64,000 nt of DNA. Origin: an uncultured Bacteroidales bacterium (GTDB lineage Bacteria > Bacteroidota > Bacteroidia > Bacteroidales > UBA11471). Shown here piece by piece: positions 26,919-35,591 of this stretch (within the stretch, counting starts at the first letter, position 1; the number at the start of each line of letters is the position of its first letter). A program made the position numbers and the translations under genes. The notes beneath the pieces were generated by a model, which was not told the DNA's origin, did not search any database, and worked only from the letters and a program-made list of their open reading frames with translations. The stretch covers positions 1-64,000 of the forward strand of contig CALUZW010000010.1 in NCBI GenBank assembly GCA_944325415.1. The letters are read 5' to 3'.

Positions 26919-28997
26919 TCAATCGCTAAGCATCAGCGACATGTAGGGACGCACATCGCCGGAGAGCGTATGGCCAATCCAACGCACCAGCGAAGAGGGT
27001 TCCAGGTCGTAATCGTAATTGAAATCGCACTCAGATGATAATTGAGGGAGGGGCTGCTTGCAAGAGCGCCCCTCTTTTATTTGGTACACCCCCGTGTTGC
27101 ACGGACACAAATCGTCGACAAGACGCACACAGACGGCGGCATTGGGGAAGGCATCGGCATAACGCTCAAACAGCAACTGGGCATCGACCACCCGCAACAT
27201 ACCCCGGGGCACAACCTCATCGGCCTCTACGGAAAACACCTCTTTCACACACTCCGCCAAACGCGCTCTCTCTCCTTCACCAGCCGGCAGCGACAACTGC
27301 AACCGTGTAACTGCATACCGATGGCACAGAGCCGAGAGCAATGCAGCGAGGTGAGATTCGTCTGCGGCACACGCATCGAGAATATGCAACTCGCCGTCGG
27401 AAGGAACAGCAACGGCCACCCCTTCGGCCCGACCACCAGCCCCGCGCAAGGCATAAACCTCACCCCCGGCCAGACGGGCATCGGCCACGATAACTTCAAA
27501 ATCGGCCGCATCGTGCTGCACGCAACCGGGGAATTTCTGCGTAAGACGGCGCCACTCCGACGATAGCCACCCACTGTCGGTCGGCACAATAAGGGTATTA
27601 TCGCCCGGAGATGACAAATCTCCATCAAACGTCAAGACACAACAACGCCTGTAAAAGAAGGTCTCAAAACCGAAACGGGCATAATAGGCATAGAGCGACG
27701 GCTCGGCCGGTATAAGCGAAGCCAGCGCAAAACCCCGACGACACAGATAAGAGAAGGTATGGCGGATAAGAGCACCCATATACCCCCGGCCCCTGTCGGC
27801 CGGACAGGTTGACAATCCGGCCCAGTAGGAGAGCGCCTCCTCCCCACCCCACAGCGAAAGGGTATAAGGCAGATGTTGGAGAGCCGAGCAGAGACGCCCG
27901 TCGGAGGTTACGACATAGGTTCGCTCGGGAGAATATTTGGTCGAAAAATAGAGGTCGACAAACGAAGAATCGTCGTGAAAACAGGTCTGCCACAAGTCTA
28001 CGACGGCAGGCCGGTCCGCCTCATGGGCCCGACGCAAGACAAGCGAGCCGGCCGGCTCTCCGCCACGCGACAGGGAAGTCTCCTCCACAATGCGTTTCTC
28101 CCCGGTAAAAAAGGCGGCCATCTTCTCCTGCAAACGCCACGGGTGGTATGAGAGTTTTGCCTGCCTGAGGCCGGACAGACCGAGGTCTTCTTCGCGGTTG
28201 ACATAACGGTATGACTCGGGAATCGTACGGGCAAACTCCCGATTTATCATGGTGTAGGCACCGTCGACATCGGCATCGGCCTTCTCGACATGGACATCGA
28301 ACGTGTCAGCATTAACGGGCGACCCGTAGGTAAAGGCCACCATCTTGTCGCCGACCCACAGTGTACCGCCCGACAGTCCCAACTCGTCGAAATGGGTCAA
28401 CGCCCGTGTCATGGCCTCACGCTCGGCGGCAAGGTCTTCGTCATGTCCCGCCCGTTTTTCCGAGATCCACCGCTTTTCAAATTGCAAACAGACCGGCACC
28501 AGTTCGGCCGTCAGAGGGCGATAGCAATAATCGGGATTGTTCTTGATAAAACGATTGACGTGATTGCGCTTGGGCTGCAACCGTTTGCCCGCAAGGCTGG
28601 CCAGGTCATCACGCAAATAGATATAGTCGGCATAGTCGCGTTCGGCCACAAAGCGGAAAGCTTCGGGCCAGACGATATTCAGGGCCGAGCGTGACTCTTC
28701 GGAGACACCCAACAGACACAACGTATGCCCCAGTGAAGCGGCATCGTCGACCAGCCAGGCAATACTTTCACGCAACGGCAGGGAGCCTTGCGGCATCATG
28801 TAGGCCGGACGACCGCCATCGATATAAAACCTGACGAAGAGGGTGTCTTCGACAACGGCATACTCAGTGCGGTAAAGAAACTGCCAACTGTACATGTTGG
28901 CAAACGAGAAATCGCAGTTGCGGTAAGCACCGACTCGGGTATACCGTATGATGTCGGCCTGCGCATCGAGGGTTATGGGGCGAAAAAGTATCTTCAT
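26919..28997 (-). CDS. DUF2156-GNAT fusion protein (two acyltransferase-fold domains)
   Basis: A 692-residue protein joins two units that I expect as separate neighbouring genes in related Bacteroidales. Residues 1-300 form a DUF2156 domain (the C-terminal fold of phosphatidylglycerol lysyltransferase), with FSFANMYSWQFLYRTEY early and KRNHVNRFIKNNPDY near 145. From about residue 320, LVLRRAHEADRPAVVDLW opens an Eis-like GNAT domain whose acetyl-CoA loop is CPADRGRGYMG near 410-420. The last 100 residues look like an SCP2-type tail. I see no signal peptide or membrane segments. Substrates are unknown. I chose ATG 28997 (MKILFRPIT). The frame is open throughout, so the fusion is real in this sequence. 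Confidence 0.82.
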   Translation of the reverse strand: MKILFRPITLDAQADIIRYTRVGAYRNCDFSFANMYSWQFLYRTEYAVVEDTLFVRFYIDGGRPAYMMPQGSLPLRESIAWLVDDAASLGHTLCLLGVSEESRSALNIVWPEAFRFVAERDYADYIYLRDDLASLAGKRLQPKRNHVNRFIKNNPDYCYRPLTAELVPVCLQFEKRWISEKRAGHDEDLAAEREAMTRALTHFDELGLSGGTLWVGDKMVAFTYGSPVNADTFDVHVEKADADVDGAYTMINREFARTIPESYRYVNREEDLGLSGLRQAKLSYHPWRLQEKMAAFFTGEKRIVEETSLSRGGEPAGSLVLRRAHEADRPAVVDLWQTCFHDDSSFVDLYFSTKYSPERTYVVTSDGRLCSALQHLPYTLSLWGGEEALSYWAGLSTCPADRGRGYMGALIRHTFSYLCRRGFALASLIPAEPSLYAYYARFGFETFFYRRCCVLTFDGDLSSPGDNTLIVPTDSGWLSSEWRRLTQKFPGCVQHDAADFEVIVADARLAGGEVYALRGAGGRAEGVAVAVPSDGELHILDACAADESHLAALLSALCHRYAVTRLQLSLPAGEGERARLAECVKEVFSVEADEVVPRGMLRVVDAQLLFERYADAFPNAAVCVRLVDDLCPCNTGVYQIKEGRSCKQPLPQLSSECDFNYDYDLEPSSLVRWIGHTLSGDVRPYMSLMLSD

Positions 28998-29072
28998 CTT
29001 ACTACAAGAACAAACACGAAGATACAAGGTTTTTTCATCTTTTTTCTTGTCTGCCCCGATTTTCTCTGAAAC

Positions 29073-29106
29073 AAAAAGGTTGCGCCATTAGTGGCGCAAC
29101 CTTTTG
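29073..29106 (-). terminator. Terminator after the inositol-phosphate synthase gene
   Basis: AAAAGGTTGCGCCA pairs with TGGCGCAACCTTTT over 14 bp around a 4-base loop. The T-run on the minus strand continues after the stem. It lies 22 bases past the stop codon. Confidence 0.92.
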
Positions 29107-29127
29107 CAATATTCGGGAGAAATATTT

Positions 29128-30435
29128 TTAATCGATTTCTTCGTCGGCTTCGTAACCACCCATTTCGCGGAGAGCGTTTTTGAGCATGACATATTGTTGG
29201 AAAAGGTGATTGACAGGTACTTCACCCTTGGTATAGTCGTGCATGGGGCTTTTGAGGAAGAAGCTCAGGAAGCGCTGTATGCCGTAACGTCCGGCACGGG
29301 CTGCCAAGTCGCTCAACAGCACGAGGTCGAGGCAGAGAGGTGCGGCCAAAATAGAGTCGCGGCAGAGGAAATCGATTTTAATCTGCATGGGATAACCCAT
29401 CCAGCCGAAGATGTCGATATTGTCCCAACCCTCTTTGTTGTCGTTGCGCGGGGGATAATAGTTGATGCGCACCTTGTGATAGTAATCGGTATAGAGGTCG
29501 GGTTGATTTTCGGGAACGAGAATCGATTCGAGAGTCGAGAGCTTGCTCACCTCTTTGGTGTGGAAGTTGGCAGGTTCGTCAAGCACAAGGCCATCGCGGT
29601 TTCCGAGAATATTGGTCGAGAACCAGCCTGCGAGGCCAAGGCAACGGGTACCGATAATCGGAGCAAAACCCGATTTTACGAGAGTCTGTCCGGTCTTGAA
29701 ATCTTTACCGGCGATAGGTAACTTCGTCTTTTCGGCCATCTCCCACATGGCAGGAATATCGACCGTCGTGTTGGGTGCGCCCATGATGAAGGGAGCGCCC
29801 TCGGCCAAGGCTGCATAGGCATAGCACATCGAGGGAGCGATGTGTTTGCGGTCGTCGGCCTTCATGGCCTTTTCGAGGTGTTCGAGTGTGTCGTGTACCG
29901 TCTCGTCGTAGGGAACGTAAATCTCTGTCGAAGCAGCCCACAGCACAACGATACGCGAGCAGTTGTTCTCGGCCTTGAAACGGCGGATGTCTTCACGCAG
30001 TTCTTCGACCATATCCCAACGGGTGGCACATTTCTTTACATTTTCACCATCAAGACGTTTGGCATATTCGTGGTCGAAAGCGGCTTTCATCGGAACGATT
30101 TTTTCCAACTCGTCCTTGACCGGATTGATGTCTTTCTCTTTCAAAACTTCGGCGTTGATGGCCGATTCATAGGCATTGGCGGGATATACGTCCCACGAAC
30201 CAAATACGATATCAGACAACTGTGCCATGGGCACGATTTCGCCATAGTGAAGGTACTTTTTGTCAGCACCACGTCCTACGCGAATCTTGTCATACTGAGT
30301 CATTGACCCGACCGGTTTGGCCAATCCTTTGCGAACCATTAACACGCCCGTGATAAACGTCGTTGCCACGGCACCCAAGCCTACACACAAGACGCCCAAT
30401 TTACCGTCTGCCGGTTTTACATTCATTTTTTCCAT
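29128..30435 (-). CDS. myo-Inositol-1-phosphate synthase (inositol-3-phosphate synthase)
   Basis: This enzyme converts glucose-6-phosphate to inositol phosphate with bound NAD+, the first step of inositol-lipid synthesis. The 435-residue protein has the NAD-binding glycine loop VGLGAVATTFITGV near residue 17. The conserved catalytic-domain stretches VVLWAASTEIYVP (about 165), FIMGAPNTTVDIP (about 210) and GKDFKTGQTLVKSG with its lysines (about 235) follow, then NNKEGWDNIDIFGW-type sequence near 325. It starts at ATG 30435, or at the ATG three codons later. It lies in a neighbourhood with a CDP-alcohol phosphatidyltransferase operon (32164-35396), which supports a role in inositol phospholipids. 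Confidence 0.95.
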   Translation of the reverse strand: MEKMNVKPADGKLGVLCVGLGAVATTFITGVLMVRKGLAKPVGSMTQYDKIRVGRGADKKYLHYGEIVPMAQLSDIVFGSWDVYPANAYESAINAEVLKEKDINPVKDELEKIVPMKAAFDHEYAKRLDGENVKKCATRWDMVEELREDIRRFKAENNCSRIVVLWAASTEIYVPYDETVHDTLEHLEKAMKADDRKHIAPSMCYAYAALAEGAPFIMGAPNTTVDIPAMWEMAEKTKLPIAGKDFKTGQTLVKSGFAPIIGTRCLGLAGWFSTNILGNRDGLVLDEPANFHTKEVSKLSTLESILVPENQPDLYTDYYHKVRINYYPPRNDNKEGWDNIDIFGWMGYPMQIKIDFLCRDSILAAPLCLDLVLLSDLAARAGRYGIQRFLSFFLKSPMHDYTKGEVPVNHLFQQYVMLKNALREMGGYEADEEID

Positions 30436-30497
30436 TTTCTTATAAAAAAAATACTTTTTCCTTTTCTTAATTTGGCCCTGCCAAACAGTTGTATCGG

Positions 30498-30505
30498 CAA
30501 AGATA
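30498..30505 (-). promoter_or_regulatory. Promoter -7 element for inositol-phosphate synthase
   Basis: Minus-strand TATCTTTG lies 63 bases upstream of ATG 30435. The upstream -33 TTTG is not clear. The rest of the 240-base spacer up to 30675 is AT-rich, with no gene seen. Confidence 0.5.
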
Positions 30506-30675
30506 ACTCTTTTTTCATAAAAAAACAGTTTTGCCAATTTCTTTTCTCCTTTATATATCAATTATAAATTTTATTACGATAAAATGAGCAGCCGTAGCGA
30601 CAAAACGACCAACACATCTTCTATGCGTCTCACATAAAAGACTCTCAGTTATCAAATTAAAATCAAGAATAAAAA

Positions 30676-31953
30676 CTACCTCGACCGCTTACCCAAGCAC
30701 ACCCCGACGTTGAGGGTCATACAATCGGCTTTGGTCAAGTGAGCCTTGATCTGATAACCAACATAGAGCCATTCCAGCCCCGGAATGTAGAAGCGCAGCC
30801 CGACTGTCTCGTAATAGGGCTTTTCCTTCTCTACGGGAACATAACGGTACTGCTCTTTGTCGAAATGCTCCGACTCCTCTCCCATCTGGCGAAACAAATA
30901 ATATCCTACACTGAAATAGAGAGAGAAGTGCTTGTAAAATACCTCATGGCGCAATGATATACCCAGCGAGTGCGGATTATACAGCAGCCCATCCATATGC
31001 TTCTCGGCATCAACTTGTTTCAACCGTTCGACATATGGCATATACATATAATCGATACCGATACCCGAAGCATACTTCAACCGGTAACGCAACATGGGCG
31101 CCACAGAAACCGACAAGGCCGAATATACAGGATAATCGGCCGTCCGATACCGGGCATCTTGCGGCGGGAGCATATAGTAATAGAGAAACCATTCGTCAAT
31201 CAGAGTCTTAGCGACCCATCCCACCGAGATATCGCAATAAAGTTTTTTCTCATAAACCCTTTTCGACTTATACAACACGGGCAGGGAGGCACCTGCGTCG
31301 GCCGGATAATAACGCACCCCAGCCGAGAGCCCCACCGTGTTGGCACCTTTATTGGGGCGATCCAGTGACCCGTTTGAAAAATGTTTGAACTCCGTCTCGA
31401 CATAGACTTCCCACGAAGTCGCCACCCGCAACCGGGCTTGCAAGCCAAAGCCGAAATATATCGACAGTGGCGAGCCAATGATCTCATTGTCGACATTATC
31501 GACCGGATTATAGGGTCGGGTGGAGAAACCGATGCCGTTCTCGAAGGAATAGGCCAGCGTGAAACGCGATGCACGCACCACGTCGCGCTTGAATGCCGCA
31601 TAGGCCGCCACCATATACCCAAGCCCCGAATCATAAGGTGCATGCCGGTTGTCCATATGCAAACGCACGCGGCTATAATCGAGCAGCATCAATCCGCCTT
31701 CTAGCGTGGGATAGCCGAATGCTTCATCGTACAGGCTGCTATCGGATGGCAACGCCCGATAAGCGCCATATATACTATATACCGAGCCATAAGGCGATTT
31801 TATCAAATCCCGCGCATATTTATCGAGACCCAAAAGATAAGTCCATCCGGCTGTTGCACCGAACGACGCCCGTTGCATTTTTGCCGCTTTGTCGCTGGCA
31901 CAGATACCTTGGACAAGCAAACATATTCCGATAATTACGGCACCAGCCCTCAT
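30676..31953 (-). CDS. Acyloxyacyl hydrolase / PagL-like lipid A deacylase
   Basis: This 425-residue protein has a signal peptide (MRAGAVIIGICLLVQGICA) and an amphipathic beta-strand pattern ending in a strand like MTLNVGVCLG, as expected for an outer-membrane barrel. The PagL/acyloxyacyl hydrolase signature HFSNGSL at about residues 195-201 holds the catalytic His and Ser. Characterised PagL removes a 3-O-acyl chain from lipid A. It is longer than PagL (about 150-170 residues) and looks like two barrel-like halves, as in Bacteroidota relatives. I chose ATG 31953 over the GTG two codons upstream. It is upstream of inositol-phosphate synthase on the same strand, but 240 bases away. Confidence 0.8.
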   Translation of the reverse strand: MRAGAVIIGICLLVQGICASDKAAKMQRASFGATAGWTYLLGLDKYARDLIKSPYGSVYSIYGAYRALPSDSSLYDEAFGYPTLEGGLMLLDYSRVRLHMDNRHAPYDSGLGYMVAAYAAFKRDVVRASRFTLAYSFENGIGFSTRPYNPVDNVDNEIIGSPLSIYFGFGLQARLRVATSWEVYVETEFKHFSNGSLDRPNKGANTVGLSAGVRYYPADAGASLPVLYKSKRVYEKKLYCDISVGWVAKTLIDEWFLYYYMLPPQDARYRTADYPVYSALSVSVAPMLRYRLKYASGIGIDYMYMPYVERLKQVDAEKHMDGLLYNPHSLGISLRHEVFYKHFSLYFSVGYYLFRQMGEESEHFDKEQYRYVPVEKEKPYYETVGLRFYIPGLEWLYVGYQIKAHLTKADCMTLNVGVCLGKRSR

Positions 31954-32085
31954 ACTCACCTCCCTCCGGGTTGACAGAAGTCAGATTAGATTTCCAAAAA
32001 TAATTGATTCTTGGAATGTTCCGCATTTTTCCCCACCGAAATTGCCCTATTAATCTTTTTTTATTCGTAATTCCACAAATTTGCG

Positions 32086-32093
32086 TAATTTTG
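32086..32093 (+). promoter_or_regulatory. Promoter -7 element for the inositol-lipid operon
   Basis: TAATTTTG lies 71 bases upstream of ATG 32164 and is divergent from the PagL-like gene. A candidate TATTTTTG for the PagL-like gene lies at 31995-32002 on the minus strand. Neither has a convincing -33 element. Confidence 0.45.
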
Positions 32094-32163
32094 TCCATGT
32101 ACAATTTAACGAAACCGAAACATACTTTCCTCAAACAAGGTCTACTTCCAAACGTATATAACC

Positions 32164-32880
32164 ATGGAATATGCCATTATCGCCGCCGGCGAAGGTTCCC
32201 GGCTTGCCCGGGAGGGTGTCCCTCAGCCCAAACCGCTCGTTCCGGTGAACGGAGAACCGCTCATAGACAGGCTTTGCCGCATCTTCATGCAGAACGATGC
32301 CTCCCGCATACACATCATCACCCATAACCGGCTCCCGGAGGTACAATGCCATATCGAAAAGCTGCAACAACGCTATCCCATACGCCTCATCGTCAAAAAT
32401 ACGCCGAGTTCGATGCACAGTTTTTATGAGCTGGCGGCGGGCATCACGGCCGAACGGTTCTGCCTCACGACGGTCGACACCCTGTTTGACGAACAGGAGT
32501 TTGCCCACTATATCGAGGCTTTTCAACAAGCCGACGCAACCGACGCCTATATGGCCGTGACCGATTTTGTCGACGACGAAAAGCCCCTTTACATAGAGAC
32601 CGACGACGCCCTGCACATACGCGCATTCTGCGATGAGCCCACGGCTCAAAGCCGCTATGTCTCCGGCGGCATCTACGCGTTTACACAGGCGGTGATTCCG
32701 GTCTTGAAACACGGCATCGAATCGGGCATGTCGCGTATGCGCAACTTCCAGCGTTCGCTCCTGACCGCCGGCCTGAGCGTCGATGCACACTCGTTTTCCT
32801 GCATCGTCGACATCGACCACGCGGCCGACATTGCCAAAGCCGAAACCTTTATTCTCACCCACAAACGCCCACTGCCATGA
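32164..32880 (+). CDS. Sugar-phosphate nucleotidyltransferase-like protein (inositol-lipid locus)
   Basis: This 238-residue nucleotidyltransferase of the MobA/RmlA-like fold opens with AIIAAGEGSRLAREGVPQPKPLVPVNGEPLIDR, the classic NTP-binding loop and lysine. The Asp of TTVDTLF near residue 104 fits a metal ligand. By analogy with known inositol-lipid loci in Bacteroides it may activate a headgroup or its precursor as a CDP/NDP derivative, but the exact substrate is not shown here. Its stop codon overlaps the next start by four bases (ATGA), which makes it the first gene of a coupled four-gene operon. Confidence 0.85.
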   Translation: MEYAIIAAGEGSRLAREGVPQPKPLVPVNGEPLIDRLCRIFMQNDASRIHIITHNRLPEVQCHIEKLQQRYPIRLIVKNTPSSMHSFYELAAGITAERFCLTTVDTLFDEQEFAHYIEAFQQADATDAYMAVTDFVDDEKPLYIETDDALHIRAFCDEPTAQSRYVSGGIYAFTQAVIPVLKHGIESGMSRMRNFQRSLLTAGLSVDAHSFSCIVDIDHAADIAKAETFILTHKRPLP

Positions 32881-33731
32881 ATCGCATCTGTGCCGGCATA
32901 AGTCGGGCCAGCCGTTTCTCGCCCAACCGGGAAAGCAACGACAACGCCGTATTTTCACAAGTGGCCGAATACCTGAGAGAGAACGGGTGGGACGTGCGTC
33001 TATACTCCGAAGCGGAATTTATAGACCAGACGCAGGACGAACAATACATCTTCCACATGGCGCGTGAGGAGTCTACCATCGACCGGCTTGAAAAGTTGGA
33101 GCAGGCCTGTGCCGTTGTTGTCAACCCGGCCCGAAGCATCAAAAACTGCCGCCGCGACATTCTCACCAGCCTTCTGTTGGAGGGTGGCATACCCTACCCC
33201 CGCAGTTTCACCGCCGAGACATCATGCGCCATCGAAGAGCTGATGCAAAAAAACGGCATGAGTGCCTGCTGGCTAAAAAGGGCCGACATGCACACCCTCC
33301 ACCCCGATGACGTATGTTTTGCCCCGACCACAGATATTGCCCGAAAACATTGGACCGCTTTCGCCATGCGAGGCATAGAACGGGTAGTCGTAAACGAGCA
33401 TCTGTCGGGCGACCTGATAAAATTCTACGGCGTTACAGACGAGCCCTTTTTCTTCTGGTGCTATCCACGGCAGGGTGGGTGCGACAAATTCGGGCACGAA
33501 CGCATCAACGGGGCTCCCGCCCAATATACATTCAAAGAAACCGATTTGCAAGACCTCTGCATCCAGGCTGCCCGCCAACTGGGAGTGTGTATCTATGGGG
33601 GCGATGCCATCGTATCGCCCGACGGGTCGATACACATCATCGACCTTAACGACTGGCCCAGCTTCTCGCCCTGCCTGCACGAAGCAGTAACACACATCGG
33701 TAGAGCCATCATCAAAAAATTCAACCGCTAA
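32877..33731 (+). CDS. ATP-grasp-like protein (inositol-lipid locus)
   Basis: This 284-residue protein has an ATP-grasp-like layout. It has an N-terminal pre-grasp domain, a central SACWLKRADMH strand with a nucleotide-binding lysine near residue 133, VVVNEHLSGDLIKFYGV near 175, and a C-terminal metal-site motif IYGGDAIVSPDGSIHIIDLNDWPSF near 240-262. ATP-grasp enzymes ligate a carboxylate to an amine or thiol through an acyl-phosphate. Its substrate is unknown. Both ends are tightly packed: it overlaps the nucleotidyltransferase by four bases, and the next gene begins after one base. A coupled role in lipid headgroup chemistry is inferred. Confidence 0.75.
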   Translation: MNRICAGISRASRFSPNRESNDNAVFSQVAEYLRENGWDVRLYSEAEFIDQTQDEQYIFHMAREESTIDRLEKLEQACAVVVNPARSIKNCRRDILTSLLLEGGIPYPRSFTAETSCAIEELMQKNGMSACWLKRADMHTLHPDDVCFAPTTDIARKHWTAFAMRGIERVVVNEHLSGDLIKFYGVTDEPFFFWCYPRQGGCDKFGHERINGAPAQYTFKETDLQDLCIQAARQLGVCIYGGDAIVSPDGSIHIIDLNDWPSFSPCLHEAVTHIGRAIIKKFNR

Positions 33732-33732
33732 T

Positions 33733-34686
33733 ATGTCTACACAATCTTCAAACGCCCCAGCCTCACCGGGGAAGCGCCCCACCCTAGCATCGACCCTAAA
33801 ATCGCGCGATACCGAAGAGACATTCGACCTTATCTTCTACCGGCCCATCGGCTATGTATGGGCCTTGCTCTGCCGACGGCTCGGCATCGTACCCAATGCG
33901 GTCACCTTCGTGGCAATCGTCGTGGGCACGACAGGCGGCATACTCTTTGCCGAAGGGTCGCTCACCTGCACTCTGTGGGCCATCGGACTGCTTGTCTTTG
34001 CCAACTCTCTCGACAGTGCCGACGGTCAGCTGGCCCGCATGACAGGCCAATATTCGCGACTGGGACGCTTTCTCGACGGCATGTGCGGCGACATCTGGTT
34101 TGTCGCCATATATGTGTCAGTAGCCTATCGGCTGTCGCTGCAAGAGGGGTGGAGCCTCTATGCCTGGCCACTGGGCGCCGTAGCGGGATTCTTCCACGTG
34201 AAGCAAGCTGCCCTGGCCGACTACTACCGCAACTTCCACCTCTTCATCTTGAAAGGTAAGCAACAGAGCGAATGGGACAATTCGGCACAACTCGCCGACA
34301 TCTACCGCCGCACGCCCTGGTTTCCCAATCTCTTTGCCAAACTGTCGGCACTCTTCTACTGGGGTTACACCCGCCAACAGGAGCTATCCACTCCCGCATT
34401 GCAACAACTGCGGCAACAGCTCGACACCCAATACGGCGATGAATGGCCCACTTCTCTGCGCGAAGAGTTCCGGCTCAAAAGCAAGCCGTTGATGAAATAC
34501 ACCAACATACTCACATTCAACACCCGGGTCTTTGTGCTCTTTGCCGTCATGCTGCTCGGAGAGCCTCTCTACTACTTTCTTTTCGAACTCACGGTCATGA
34601 ATCTCATATTCCTGTATATGAACCGGCGGCATGAACACATCTGCCGGCAGTTTATCCAATCAGCCGGAAAGGAGGCATCGCTATGA
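33733..34686 (+). CDS. CDP-alcohol phosphatidyltransferase (putative phosphatidylinositol-phosphate synthase)
   Basis: This 317-residue membrane enzyme of the CDP-OH-P family joins an alcohol to a CDP-diacylglycerol-type donor. Here it is probably inositol phosphate to CDP-diacylglycerol, given the neighbouring inositol-phosphate synthase. The motif runs DSADGQLAR, eight residues, then GRFLDGMCGD at about residues 96-122. It has the first three conserved Asp residues, but the last Asp comes after four residues instead of the usual three. Hydrophobic segments follow, with a long polar insert near 170-245. The N-terminal 40 residues are polar. It overlaps the HAD gene by four bases. Confidence 0.88.
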   Translation: MSTQSSNAPASPGKRPTLASTLKSRDTEETFDLIFYRPIGYVWALLCRRLGIVPNAVTFVAIVVGTTGGILFAEGSLTCTLWAIGLLVFANSLDSADGQLARMTGQYSRLGRFLDGMCGDIWFVAIYVSVAYRLSLQEGWSLYAWPLGAVAGFFHVKQAALADYYRNFHLFILKGKQQSEWDNSAQLADIYRRTPWFPNLFAKLSALFYWGYTRQQELSTPALQQLRQQLDTQYGDEWPTSLREEFRLKSKPLMKYTNILTFNTRVFVLFAVMLLGEPLYYFLFELTVMNLIFLYMNRRHEHICRQFIQSAGKEASL

Positions 34687-35396
34687 TTCCACCGGTAAAA
34701 GGTTTGCTCTTCGACTTCGGCGGCACTCTCGACACCAACGGCACCCACTGGGGCATCGTATTGCAGGAGGCCTATCGGAAAGCCGGTTTCGTCATCGACG
34801 AAAAATCATTCAGAGAAATGTATGTACAAGGCGAACGGCAACTGGCAGCACAGCCTGTCATCGCCCCCAAAGATACTTTCGACCTCGTGTTGCAGAAGAA
34901 GCTGGCCCTTGAACGCAACTACGGCGTGGAGCACGGCCTGCTTCCCGACACCTCCGAGACCGATCGCCGACTGGCCCTCATCGCAGAGATGTGCTACACA
35001 CTCGCCCTCCAAAACACGGCGAGAATACACCCTCTGCTGACAAAACTGAAAGAGAAATATGCGATTGCACTGGTGTCGAACTTCTACGGCAACCTACCGG
35101 CCGTACTCGACGATTTCGGGCTGAACGACTGCTTCGAGACGGTTGTCGAATCGGCCCGCGCCGGGGTGCGCAAACCCGACCCGGCCATTTTCGGACTGGC
35201 CCTGAAAGCCCTGCATCTCCCCGCCGAAGCGTGTGCCGTCGTGGGAGACAGTTACAAAAACGACATCGCCCCCGCCCGTGCCCTGGGCATAAACACCATC
35301 TGGCTCAAAGGCCGCGGCTGGGAACCCGACGATGATAACCGGCCAGTCGGCAGCATCATTACCGACCTGACCGAACTGGCCTCGTTATTAGCATAA
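34683..35396 (+). CDS. HAD-family hydrolase (putative phosphatidylinositol-phosphate phosphatase)
   Basis: This 237-residue HAD-superfamily protein has motif I FDFGGTLDTNG near residues 11-21. Motif II is the serine in LVSNFYG near 131, with the motif III lysine in RKPDPAIF near 163 and motif IV GDSYKNDIAPA near 185. In motif I the usual second Asp is replaced by Gly (D-F-G), which occurs in several HAD subfamilies and weakens any claim about a standard phosphatase mechanism. It is last in the four-gene operon and overlaps the CDP-alcohol transferase gene by four bases. In known Bacteroides inositol-lipid loci a phosphatase removes the phosphate from phosphatidylinositol phosphate, and this is the best candidate. 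Confidence 0.85.
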   Translation: MIPPVKGLLFDFGGTLDTNGTHWGIVLQEAYRKAGFVIDEKSFREMYVQGERQLAAQPVIAPKDTFDLVLQKKLALERNYGVEHGLLPDTSETDRRLALIAEMCYTLALQNTARIHPLLTKLKEKYAIALVSNFYGNLPAVLDDFGLNDCFETVVESARAGVRKPDPAIFGLALKALHLPAEACAVVGDSYKNDIAPARALGINTIWLKGRGWEPDDDNRPVGSIITDLTELASLLA

Positions 35397-35408
35397 GAGA
35401 AAACACAA

Positions 35409-35440
35409 AAAAGGGAATACAATCACTTGCATTCCCTTTT
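35409..35440. terminator. Bidirectional terminator between HAD gene and tRNA-Arg
   Basis: GGGAAT (35413-35418) pairs with ATTCCC (35431-35436), flanked by an A-run on the left and TTTT on the right. It can end the operon on the plus strand and the tRNA on the minus strand. Confidence 0.75.
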
Positions 35441-35444
35441 CATG

Positions 35445-35518
35445 TGATCGAGGAGGGATTCGAACCCTCGACCCACAGCTTAGAAGGCTGTTGCTCTATC
35501 CAGCTGAGCTACCCGACC
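35445..35518 (-). tRNA. tRNA-Arg (anticodon TCT)
   Basis: This is a 74-base tRNA on the minus strand. The acceptor stem is GGTCGGG with CTCGATC (one G-U pair at each end region) and discriminator A. The D arm contains AGCTCAGCTGGATAGAG. The anticodon stem-loop ACAGC-CTTCTAA-GCTGT carries TCT, which reads AGA codons. The T arm is GAGGG-TTCGAAT-CCCTC. CCA is not encoded. A consensus promoter lies upstream and a terminator downstream. Confidence 0.95.
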
Positions 35519-35559
35519 AGACCACCTTATACCGAATATGGTATTCGGAAAAAGCGTTG

Positions 35560-35591
35560 CAAAGGTAACTGTTTATATTGTAAACACCAAA
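35560..35591 (-). promoter_or_regulatory. Consensus promoter of tRNA-Arg
   Basis: Minus-strand TTTG (35591-35588), 20 bases and TACCTTTG (35567-35560) match the Bacteroidota consensus. Transcription would start about 35 bases before the tRNA. The leader contains a CCGAAT/ATTCGG hairpin. Confidence 0.8.
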
